Source: DATMER01 sp035556715
Lineage (GTDB): Bacteria > Acidobacteriota > Thermoanaerobaculia > Multivoradales > UBA5704
Direction: 5' to 3'
Length of the DNA: 64,000 bases
NCBI GenBank assembly: GCA_035556715.1
Contig: DATMER010000028.1
Location: 152,462 to 216,461, forward strand
Shown here: positions 34,641 to 42,148 of the stretch, piece by piece
How the letters are laid out: every line of letters begins with the position of its first letter
How positions within the stretch are numbered: position 1 is the stretch's first letter
The notes under the pieces: generated by a model
The model's input: the letters and a program-made list of their open reading frames with translations, nothing else
Databases searched by the model: none
Told to the model about the DNA's origin: nothing
Translations under genes and position numbers: made by a program

Positions 34641-35213
34641 ATGAAAACCACCGCGGTCACCGCTCTCGCTCTGGTGTTGGCGGTCGCTGTCTACCTGCTG
34701 TCGGATTACCAGGACCCTGCGCAGGAGCGGCCGGCGACCGCATCCGAGGCTCCCCGCCCCGCTTCTCAGGGCGCTCCGCCGCCCGGCTTCCCTTCCGCCA
34801 CGGAAAGAGGGTGGAGCGACACGGACCCGGCCGTCAACCTGGAGCACATCTTCGAAGGCGGGACCAACCGCCGCGGCAAGCCGGTCGGCTTCCATTTCCG
34901 GCCTGAGGGAAAGGATCCCTCCAGAGCCCGGATGACTCAGCTTCGGGACGGTCCGAACTACATCGGGGTCTACACGGCAGACGTGGAGATCCTCAGCCGC
35001 ACGGGCCGCTGGCTGAAGAAGCAGTCGACCTTCTACCCGGACAGGATGGACCGCGAGGAGGTCCTGGCGGCGATCCTCTATGCCTGGAAAGAGCGGGAGG
35101 AGGTCGAAGGTAACAGGTTCCGCGGCCCATCGGGCGAAGGCTTCACCATCGAGGGCTACACCACGGACGGCGGCAGCATCAACACCGCCTACCCGATCTA
35201 CAAGGCGGACTGA
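34641..35213 (+). CDS. EndoU-family nuclease toxin domain protein
   Basis: 190 residues. A short hydrophobic N-terminus (AVTALALVLAVAVYLLS) is probably a signal or anchor, followed by a Pro/Ala-rich linker. The C-terminal 125 residues match bacterial EndoU: VNLEHIFEGGTNRRGKPVGFHF with two His in the places of the catalytic pair, STFYPDRMDREEVLAAI, and a final TTDGGSINTAYPIYKAD where Thr/Ser and Tyr complete the site. EndoU toxins cleave tRNA or mRNA and are best known as C-terminal domains of CdiA and other polymorphic toxins; here the domain is alone on a short anchored protein. The immunity-like gene starts in its stop codon (TGATG). Confidence 0.78.
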   Translation: MKTTAVTALALVLAVAVYLLSDYQDPAQERPATASEAPRPASQGAPPPGFPSATERGWSDTDPAVNLEHIFEGGTNRRGKPVGFHFRPEGKDPSRARMTQLRDGPNYIGVYTADVEILSRTGRWLKKQSTFYPDRMDREEVLAAILYAWKEREEVEGNRFRGPSGEGFTIEGYTTDGGSINTAYPIYKAD

Positions 35214-35488
35214 TGAGCACGGGTCGAAACGACCTCCTCACCCGCTACCTGGAGTCGGATATCCAGGGGAGCGCGACGAGCGCCCAGCGCCTCCTCGACC
35301 TCCTGGAGCGGATCGACGCGGGCGAGATCGAGCGCTGGGAGGAGACCGGCAACGCCCACACGCTGGAGCTGGGGCCGGACGGCGCCACGATCGTGTCCGA
35401 GTGGGACGAGGAGGCACCTCCTCAGCAGGTCTCCCTGGCCGAGCTGCGGGACGCCCTGACCGGCTGGCTGGCCCTGCTCGGCCGCTAG
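35213..35488 (+). CDS. Candidate immunity protein for the EndoU toxin
   Basis: 91 residues, overlapping the toxin stop by one base. It is acidic and cytoplasmic (no signal): TRYLESDIQGSATSAQRLLDLLERIDAGEIERWEETGNAHTLELGPDGATIVSEWDEEAPPQQVSLAELRDALTGWLALL. The pattern of a helix, then W-x-x-x-G-N-x-H-T-L-x-L, then a strand pair and a final Trp-containing helix resembles YacL-like immunity proteins found next to EndoU toxins. Position and charge support a neutralising role; direct similarity needs a profile search. Confidence 0.65.
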   Translation: MSTGRNDLLTRYLESDIQGSATSAQRLLDLLERIDAGEIERWEETGNAHTLELGPDGATIVSEWDEEAPPQQVSLAELRDALTGWLALLGR

Positions 35489-35563
35489 CCTCTGGCTTCC
35501 CGGCACGCCGCAGGCTAAGATTGTCCCTGTAACCAGTATCAGTACTCTCGGGGAGGAGGAACG

Positions 35564-37600
35564 ATGGCCTCCAGGTGGAGCAGGCTCGCGCTGCTGGTGC
35601 TCCTTGGCATCCCGGCGGTCCCCGCGACCGCCACGGGTGCGTCCGCCGAGCAGCCGGCGGACCTGGCGGAGATGAGCCTCGAGGAGCTGATGGACGTTGC
35701 GGTGACCTCGGTCTCGAAGCGCTCCGAGCCGATCTCCGGGGCGGCGGCGGCCGTGTTCGTCCTCACCGATGAAGACCTGCGCCGGTCGGGCGCGACCAGC
35801 ATCCCCGAGGCGCTCCGCCTGGTCCCCGGGCTGGAGGTCGCCCGCATCGACTCGAACAAGTGGGCGATCACCTCCCGCGGCTTCAACGGCCGGTTCGCGA
35901 ACAAGCTGCTGGTCCTGATCGACGGCCGCAGCGTCTACACGCCGCTTTTCTCGGGAGTCTTCTGGGACGTGCAGGACACCCTCCTGGAGGACGTCGAGCG
36001 CATCGAGGTCATCCGCGGCCCCGGCGCGACCCTGTGGGGGGCGAACGCGGTCAACGGGGTCATCAACATCATCACCCGGCCGGCCGGCGATACCCAGGGT
36101 GGACTGCTCATCGCGGGCGGCGGCTCCGAGGAGCGGGCGTTCGCCGGCCTGCGCTATGGCGGCGCGCTGGGCGCTGTGAGCGGGGCCACGGCATACCGGG
36201 TCTATGGGAAGTTCCTGGAGCGCGGGAGCGGCGAGCGGCTCTCCGGCGGGGCGGGAGCGGACGACTGGTCCGTGGGCCGGGGCGGCTTCCGGATCGACTC
36301 GATGCTTTCCGGCGGCGCCGGCCTCTCATTCCAGGGAGGGCTTTACGACGGCAATATCGGGGAGTCTTTCACCTTCCAGTCCCTCACCTCACCCATCCCC
36401 CAGACCTTCGACGATGAGATGAAGGTGTCGGGGGGGCACCTCCTCGGCCGCTGGCAGCGTACGTTTTCGGACACCGCAGAGCTGTCCCTGCAGCTCTACT
36501 ACGACCGCACAGAGCGGTCGGCGCTGCTCGTCGAGGAGGACCGCGACACCCTCGACGCCGAGCTCCAGCACGGCTTCGCCCCCACGGCGCGCCAGCGGGT
36601 GGTCTGGGGCCTCGGCTACCGCCGCACCGAAGACGACATCCGCGGCAGCGAGAGCCTCGCCATCGATCCGGCGCGGAGGACGGACGGCCTCGTCAGCGCG
36701 TTTCTGCAGGATGAGATCATGCTGCGTCCCGACGCGCTGTGGCTGACCCTCGGCTCGAAGATCGAGGACAACGACTACAGCGGATTGGAGGTCCAGCCCA
36801 ACGTGCGGGCGGTGTGGATCCCGCGCCGGCACCACACCCTCTGGGCAGCCGTGTCGCGGGCGGTCCGCACCCCGTCCCGAGCCGAGAACGACCTCCGCCT
36901 GGACAGCCTGTTTCTCGGTCCGGGCGAGCTGTTCCCCGGGGCGCCCCCCGCGGTCGTGACCTCGTTCGGCGACCGGGACTTCGGCTCCGAGGAGCTCGTC
37001 GCCTGGGAGACAGGCTACCGGCTGGGCCTGGCGCCGGGCCTGCTGCTCGATCTGGCGGCGTTCTACAACGACTACGACCGGCTGCGGGGGAGCCGGGTGG
37101 GGGAGCCCTTCCTCGAAACCGCTCCCTTTCCGCACCTCGTGGTCCCCCTCGTCCTCAGCAACGATCTCGAGGGGGAGACCTGGGGAGCCGAGCTGGTGGC
37201 CGACTGGCGGGCGACGCAGCGCTGGCGCTGGACAGCCGCCTACAGCTTCCTCGACATCCAGGTCCGCGACCGCAGGACCGGCGTGGAAGGGGGGCCGCTG
37301 ACCGGCGAGGGGGAGAGCCCGCAGCACCAGGTCTCCTTCCGCTCGGCCATCGATCTTCCGCGCGGGGTAGAGCTCGATTTGACAGCGCGCTGGGTGGACG
37401 AGCTGCCGGGGCTCGGCATCGACAGCTACACCAGCCTCGACCTGCGCCTGGGATGGAGGCCGAGCCCCGCCCTGGAGCTCTCGGTCGCGGGACAGAACCT
37501 GCTCGACGACTCCCGCGTGGAATTCGCTCCCGAGATCATCCCGACCCACCCGACGGCAATCGAGCGCGGTGTCTACGGGAAGCTGACATGGCGCTTCTAG
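35564..37600 (+). CDS. TonB-dependent receptor of a signalling operon
   Basis: 678 residues with a signal peptide (LALLVLLGIPAVPATATGASA). After a short segment with MSLEELMDVAVTSVSKRSEPIS (the usual start of this receptor group) comes the plug: AAVFVLTDEDLRRSGATSIPEALRLVPGLEVARIDSNKWAITSRGFNGRFANKLLVLIDGRSVYTPLFSG..VERIEVIRGPGATLWGANAVNGVINIITR. The barrel ends in the TonB-type aromatic KLTWRF. Receptors of this group precede YfiR and sensor-kinase genes in many bacteria, which suggests a signalling or siderophore-like role; the ligand is unknown. Ribosome site GGGGAGGAGG. The next gene starts 13 bp before its stop. Confidence 0.93.
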   Translation: MASRWSRLALLVLLGIPAVPATATGASAEQPADLAEMSLEELMDVAVTSVSKRSEPISGAAAAVFVLTDEDLRRSGATSIPEALRLVPGLEVARIDSNKWAITSRGFNGRFANKLLVLIDGRSVYTPLFSGVFWDVQDTLLEDVERIEVIRGPGATLWGANAVNGVINIITRPAGDTQGGLLIAGGGSEERAFAGLRYGGALGAVSGATAYRVYGKFLERGSGERLSGGAGADDWSVGRGGFRIDSMLSGGAGLSFQGGLYDGNIGESFTFQSLTSPIPQTFDDEMKVSGGHLLGRWQRTFSDTAELSLQLYYDRTERSALLVEEDRDTLDAELQHGFAPTARQRVVWGLGYRRTEDDIRGSESLAIDPARRTDGLVSAFLQDEIMLRPDALWLTLGSKIEDNDYSGLEVQPNVRAVWIPRRHHTLWAAVSRAVRTPSRAENDLRLDSLFLGPGELFPGAPPAVVTSFGDRDFGSEELVAWETGYRLGLAPGLLLDLAAFYNDYDRLRGSRVGEPFLETAPFPHLVVPLVLSNDLEGETWGAELVADWRATQRWRWTAAYSFLDIQVRDRRTGVEGGPLTGEGESPQHQVSFRSAIDLPRGVELDLTARWVDELPGLGIDSYTSLDLRLGWRPSPALELSVAGQNLLDDSRVEFAPEIIPTHPTAIERGVYGKLTWRF

Positions 37601-38136
37601 GCGGCACGCGCCGCCGCTTCGCCGTGTTCCTGCTGCTGGCCGGCTTGCCCGCGGCATCGATCGCCCAGGGGGCGGGCACCAGCGAGCATGCAGTCAAGGC
37701 CGCGTTCCTCTACAACTTCGCGAAGTTCGTCGAGTGGCCGGAGGGCACCTTCCGGAGCCCCGGCGAGCCCCTGGCCTTCTGCGTCCTCGCCGAAGGCTCC
37801 TTCGGCAATGAGCTCGAGCGGACGGTCGCGGGCAAGACGGTGGCGGGGAGGCCGGTGACGGTGCGCCGCCTGTCGCAGCTCGCCGGTCTCGACAAATGCC
37901 ACATCCTCTTCGTCGGCGCCTCGGAGAGCCCGCGCTTCGACCAGATCCTCGCCGCGGTCGGCGAACGCCCCGTGCTGACGGTCGGAGAGGAGGAGGGCTT
38001 CACGCGCGCCGGAGGGATCATCAGCTTCGTGGTGCGGAGCAGCCGCGTGCGCTTCCTGATCGACCGCGAGACCGCCGGCCGCGCCGGTCTCAGGCTCAGC
38101 TCCCGCCTGCTGGAGCTCGCGGAAGAGGGACCTTGA
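37588..38136 (+). CDS. YfiR-family periplasmic protein (DUF4154)
   Basis: 182 residues, signal peptide FAVFLLLAGLPAASIAQ. The mature sequence has the family pattern EHAVKAAFLYNFAKFVEWPEGTF, PLAFCVLAEGSFGNELERTVAGKTVAGRPVTVRRL, LDKCHILFVGASES, and GGIISFVVRSSRVRFLIDRETAGRAGLRLSSRLLELA. YfiR proteins are periplasmic switches that hold down an inner-membrane signalling protein in c-di-GMP control (YfiN in Pseudomonas). Here the next gene is a membrane histidine kinase, a likely partner. It overlaps the receptor gene by 13 bp. Confidence 0.93.
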   Translation: MALLGGTRRRFAVFLLLAGLPAASIAQGAGTSEHAVKAAFLYNFAKFVEWPEGTFRSPGEPLAFCVLAEGSFGNELERTVAGKTVAGRPVTVRRLSQLAGLDKCHILFVGASESPRFDQILAAVGERPVLTVGEEEGFTRAGGIISFVVRSSRVRFLIDRETAGRAGLRLSSRLLELAEEGP

Positions 38137-38139
38137 GGG

Positions 38140-39591
38140 ATGGCCTTCCACAACCTCTCCATCCGCCGCAAGCTGACCGCAATCATCATGGCGACCAGCT
38201 CCGCTTCGCTGCTCCTGGCCTGCTGCGCCTTCGTGCTCCACGACCTGGTGAGCTTCCGCCGGCTGCTGTTGGCCGACATCTCGACGCTGGCCGAGATCAT
38301 CGGCTCGAACAGCTCGGCGCCCATCGTCTTCAATGATTCGGCGAGAGCGGGCGAGACCCTCGCCGCGCTGGCAGCCGAGCGCAACGTGCTCTGGGCCTGC
38401 ATCTACACGGCGCAGGGCGAGCGCCTGGCCAGCTACGCGCGCGGAGGCAAGAAGATCGACTTCCCGCGGCCGCCCGCGTCGAGCGGGCACTGGTTCAAAG
38501 GCGACCGGCTGCTGCTCGCCACCCCGGTCGTGCTGGACGACGAGGAGATCGGCACGGTGCTGCTCCAGTCCGACCTGAGCGAGATCCGCGAGCGGCTCGC
38601 CCGCTACATGGGGATCGGAGGCGCCGTGCTGCTCGCCTCCTCGCTGGTTGCGCTCCTGATCTCCTCGAAGCTCCAGCGCCTCATCTCGGAGCCCATCCTG
38701 CAACTGGTGCAGACCGCCCACGCCGTGTCCGAGCGCAAGGACTTCTCGGTGCGGGCTGCCAGGCACAGCGACGACGAGCTCGGTCTCCTGGTCGGCGCTT
38801 TCAACGAGATGCTCGAGCAGATCCAGCGCCGCGACGCCAGCCTGGTCGAGAGGACCCGCGAGGTCGAGCGCGTCAACCAGGAGCTGAAGCGCAGCAACCG
38901 CGAGCTGGAGGACTTCGCCTCCGTGGCCTCGCACGACCTGCAAGAGCCGCTGCGCAAGATCACCGCCTTCGGCGACCGGCTGAAGGGCCGCTGCGGCGAC
39001 TCGCTGGACGAGAAGGGGAGCGACTACCTGGAGCGGATGCAGAAGGCCGCCAGCCGGATGCAGACCCTGATCCACGACCTTCTCGCCTACTCGCGGGTGA
39101 CCACGAGGGCGCAGCCGTTCGCCCCCGTCTCCCTCAAGGTCGTGACGCAGGAGGTCCTCTCCGACCTGGAGCTGCGCATCGAGAAGAGCGGAGCCCGCGT
39201 CGAGGTGGGGGAGCTGCCCACGATCGAAGCCGATCCGCTCCAGATGCGGCAGCTCCTCCAGAACCTCCTCAGCAACGCCCTCAAGTTCCAGCGCCCCGGA
39301 GAACCGCCGGTCATTCAGGTCGAGGGGACCCGCATCGACGGCATCCTGTGCCGGATCGAGGTCCGCGACAACGGCATCGGCTTCGACGAGAAGTACCTCG
39401 ACCGCCTGTTCAAGCCCTTCCAGCGCCTGCACGGCCAGAGCGCGTACGAGGGCACGGGGATCGGCCTGGCCATCTGCCAGAAGATCGCGGAGCGCCACGG
39501 CGGGAGCATCACGGCGGCAAGCGCGCCAGGACAGGGAGCGCGCTTCGACGTGACGCTGCCCTTGGAGCAACCGGAAGGAGACGAAGCATGA
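38140..39591 (+). CDS. Membrane sensor histidine kinase (HAMP, phytochrome-type HisKA)
   Basis: 483 residues. Two membrane helices (IIMATSSASLLLACCAFVL near 15-33 and AVLLASSLVALLISSKL near 160-180) enclose a periplasmic CHASE8-like domain (LLADISTLAEIIGSNSSAPIVFNDSARAGETLAAL). A HAMP region and coiled coil precede HisKA, with the His in SVASHDLQEPLRKITAFGDRL near residue 263, and a HATPase domain (NLLSNALKFQRPG, VRDNGIGFDEKY, GTGIGLAICQKIAERHGG). The CHASE8-HAMP-kinase type is often preceded by YfiR, as here. Its stop overlaps the response-regulator start by 4 bp, so the phosphate most likely passes to that protein. Confidence 0.94.
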   Translation: MAFHNLSIRRKLTAIIMATSSASLLLACCAFVLHDLVSFRRLLLADISTLAEIIGSNSSAPIVFNDSARAGETLAALAAERNVLWACIYTAQGERLASYARGGKKIDFPRPPASSGHWFKGDRLLLATPVVLDDEEIGTVLLQSDLSEIRERLARYMGIGGAVLLASSLVALLISSKLQRLISEPILQLVQTAHAVSERKDFSVRAARHSDDELGLLVGAFNEMLEQIQRRDASLVERTREVERVNQELKRSNRELEDFASVASHDLQEPLRKITAFGDRLKGRCGDSLDEKGSDYLERMQKAASRMQTLIHDLLAYSRVTTRAQPFAPVSLKVVTQEVLSDLELRIEKSGARVEVGELPTIEADPLQMRQLLQNLLSNALKFQRPGEPPVIQVEGTRIDGILCRIEVRDNGIGFDEKYLDRLFKPFQRLHGQSAYEGTGIGLAICQKIAERHGGSITAASAPGQGARFDVTLPLEQPEGDEA

Positions 39592-40049
39592 AGACGGGCA
39601 GAAAATCGATCACGATCCTGCTGGCCGAGGACGACCCCGACGACCGGATGCTCGTCGCGGATGCCGTGGCCGAGGGACGGCTGGTCAACGACTTCCGGTT
39701 CGTGGAGGACGGCGAGGAGCTGATGGACTACCTCCATCACAAGGGCAGGTATGCGGACGAGAGCCTGGCCCCGCGCCCGGGTCTGATCCTGCTCGACCTG
39801 AACATGCCGCGGAAGGACGGGAGAGAGGCGTTGCGCGAGATCAAGGCCGATCCCTCGCTGCGCCAGATCCCGGTCGTGGTGCTGACCACCTCGAAGGCGG
39901 AGGAAGACGTCTTCCGCAGTTATGACCTGGGGGCCAACTCGTTCGTCACCAAGCCGGTGACCTTCAACTCGCTGGTCGACCTGATGAAGAGCCTGGGCCG
40001 CTACTGGCTGGAGATCGTCGAGCTGCCCGGCCCGGACGGAGAGGGCTGA
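39588..40049 (+). CDS. Single-domain response regulator (Rcp1-like)
   Basis: 153 residues from ATG 39588 (ribosome site GGAAGGAG). One receiver domain: ILLAEDDPDDRMLVADAVAEG, with the acidic pair, LILLDLNMPRKDGREAL with the phospho-Asp near residue 70, VVVLTTSKAEEDV (conserved Thr) and FVTKPVTFNSLV (conserved Lys). The DP-D-R-x-L...HHKG insertion and D-L-N-M-P-R-K-D-G mark the Rcp1 group that pairs with phytochrome-like kinases. It has no output domain, so it probably acts through a further partner, perhaps the REC-PAS-GGDEF-EAL protein encoded one base later. Confidence 0.95.
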   Translation: MKTGRKSITILLAEDDPDDRMLVADAVAEGRLVNDFRFVEDGEELMDYLHHKGRYADESLAPRPGLILLDLNMPRKDGREALREIKADPSLRQIPVVVLTTSKAEEDVFRSYDLGANSFVTKPVTFNSLVDLMKSLGRYWLEIVELPGPDGEG

Positions 40050-42133
40050 TGCCGGCCGAGCCGGTGCGGGTCCTGCTGATCGACGACGACGAGGACGACC
40101 ACGTCCTCACCGCGGCGCTGCTGTCGGAGATCGGCCGGGAGCGCTTCCGGCTGGACTGGATCTCCCGCTACGACGAGGCGCTGCAAGCAATCGGAGGGCG
40201 CTCCCACGACGTCTACCTGCTCGACTTCCACCTCGGCGAGCGCAATGGCCTGGAACTGCTGCGCGAAGCGGTCGAGGGCGGCTGCCGCGCCCCGATCATC
40301 ATGCTCACCGGGCTGGGCGACCGCGACGTGGACCTCGAGGCTATGCGGTTCGGCGCGGCCGACTACCTGTCCAAGACGAAGCTGGACGCGCCGCTGCTCG
40401 AGCGCTCGATCCGCTACGCCCTGGAGCGGGCGCGCACCCTGGAGGCTCTGCGCGAGAGCGAGGAGCGCTACTCGCTCGCCGCCCGCGGAGCCAACGACGG
40501 CCTCTGGGACTGGAACCTCAGAACCGGCGCCATCTACTTCTCCCCGCGCTGGAAGGCCATGCTCGGGCTCGCCGACGGCGAGGTCTCCGACCAGCCCGTG
40601 GACTGGCTCAGCCGTGTCCATCCCGAGGACCTGGAGCGTCTGCGGTCCGATCTCGATGCCCACCTCGAAGGCCTGACGCCCCACTTCGAGTGCGAGCACC
40701 GGCTGCTCCACAGGGACGGCAGCTTCCGCTGGATGCTGACCCGCGGCATGGCGGTCCGGGGCGAGGACGGGCAGGCCTGCCGCATCGCCGGCTCCCAGAC
40801 CGATACCACCGGTCGCAAGGTCTACGACGGCCTGACCGGGTTGCCGAACCGGGTCCTGCTCCTGGACCGGCTCGCCTCGGCGCTGGTGCGCGCCCGGCGC
40901 CATCCGGAGCTCTTCTTCGCCGTCCTGTTCTTCGACCTGGACCGCTTCAAGTTCGTCAACGACAGCCTCGGGCATCCGGCCGGCGACCGCCTGCTGTCCC
41001 AGGTCGCGCAACGCCTGGTGACCTGCATCCGCCCGGAGGACACATTGGCGCGGACCGGAGGGGACGAGTTCGCGATCCTGATCGAGGACATCCGCCACGT
41101 CAGCGACGCGAGCCGGGTTTCGCTGCGCATCCACGAGGTCATGGCGGCTCCTTTTGATTTGGATGGCTTGGGGTCGGATGGCTTGGGGTCGGATACCCGG
41201 GAGGTCTTCAGCTCGGTCAGCGTGGGGATCGCCATGAGCGCCACCGGCTACACGATGCCGGAGAACGTGCTCCAGGACGCCGAGACCGCCATGTACCGCG
41301 CCAAGAGCCTGGGAGGGGCGCGCGCCGAGGTCTTCGACGACGCCATGCGCGCCCGGGTCACGGCGCGCCTGCAGGTGGAGAGCGACCTGCGCCGGGCCGT
41401 TGAGCGCGGCCAGTTCGAGCTCCACTACCAGCCGATCCTGTCGCTGGCGAGCGGCGTCATCCTCGGGTTCGAGGCGCTGGCCCGCTGGCGCCACCCGGAG
41501 CGCGGGCTGCTCCTCCCCGCGGAGTTCATCCCGGTGGCGGAGGAGACCGGCATGATCCTCCCGCTCGGCGGCGAGATCCTCCGCCAGGCCTGCCGCCAGA
41601 TGCAGACCTGGACCGAGCGCTCCCCGGAGGTGCCTCTGGTGGTGAGCGTCAACGTCTCGGGCCGGCAGCTCGCCGAGGGAGACTTTCCCGATCGGGTGGC
41701 CGAGGTCCTGCGCGAGACCCGGCTTTCCCCGCGCAGGCTCAAGCTGGAGATCACCGAGAGCGCGATCGTGGAGAACGCGGAGTCGGCGGCGGACCAGCTC
41801 CAGCACCTCCGGGACCTGGGGATCGGGATCTGGCTCGACGACTTCGGAACGGGCCACTCGTCCTTCGGCTATCTCCACCGCTTCCCGATCGAGACCCTGA
41901 AGATCGACCGCTCCTTCGTGTCCAAGCTGGAGGAGGCGGACGGCAGCCCGGAGATCACCAGCACGATCGTCCTGCTCGCCCACAGCCTCGGCATGAGCGC
42001 CATCGCCGAAGGGGTGGAGAGACCCGGCCAGCGCGACCGGCTGCGCGACCTGCGCTGCGACGCGGTCCAGGGCCACCTCCTGGGCTACCCGATGACCCAG
42101 GCGTCGGCGGACGAGCTGCTCGCGGTCAGGTGA
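40049..42133 (+). CDS. REC-PAS-GGDEF-EAL c-di-GMP enzyme
   Basis: 694 residues. Receiver domain (VLLIDDDEDDHVL, phospho-Asp in VYLLDFHLGERNG near 57, IMLTGLGDRD, LSKTKLDAPLL), PAS (ERYSLAARGANDGLWDWNL..FSPRWKAMLG), GGDEF (LTGLPNRVLLLDRL; intact TGGDEFAIL near 337) and EAL (GFEALARWRHPERG near 474, NVSGRQL, LEITESAIV, DDFGTGHSSF, LKIDRSFV, IAEGVE). Both catalytic sites look complete, so it could make and degrade c-di-GMP depending on phosphorylation. A perfect 15-bp duplication at 41160-41191 adds a GLGSD pair in the GGDEF domain. It is last in a five-gene operon; its ATG overlaps the regulator stop (TGATG). Confidence 0.95.
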   Translation: MPAEPVRVLLIDDDEDDHVLTAALLSEIGRERFRLDWISRYDEALQAIGGRSHDVYLLDFHLGERNGLELLREAVEGGCRAPIIMLTGLGDRDVDLEAMRFGAADYLSKTKLDAPLLERSIRYALERARTLEALRESEERYSLAARGANDGLWDWNLRTGAIYFSPRWKAMLGLADGEVSDQPVDWLSRVHPEDLERLRSDLDAHLEGLTPHFECEHRLLHRDGSFRWMLTRGMAVRGEDGQACRIAGSQTDTTGRKVYDGLTGLPNRVLLLDRLASALVRARRHPELFFAVLFFDLDRFKFVNDSLGHPAGDRLLSQVAQRLVTCIRPEDTLARTGGDEFAILIEDIRHVSDASRVSLRIHEVMAAPFDLDGLGSDGLGSDTREVFSSVSVGIAMSATGYTMPENVLQDAETAMYRAKSLGGARAEVFDDAMRARVTARLQVESDLRRAVERGQFELHYQPILSLASGVILGFEALARWRHPERGLLLPAEFIPVAEETGMILPLGGEILRQACRQMQTWTERSPEVPLVVSVNVSGRQLAEGDFPDRVAEVLRETRLSPRRLKLEITESAIVENAESAADQLQHLRDLGIGIWLDDFGTGHSSFGYLHRFPIETLKIDRSFVSKLEEADGSPEITSTIVLLAHSLGMSAIAEGVERPGQRDRLRDLRCDAVQGHLLGYPMTQASADELLAVR

Positions 42134-42148
42134 GAGCTTAGGCAGGGC

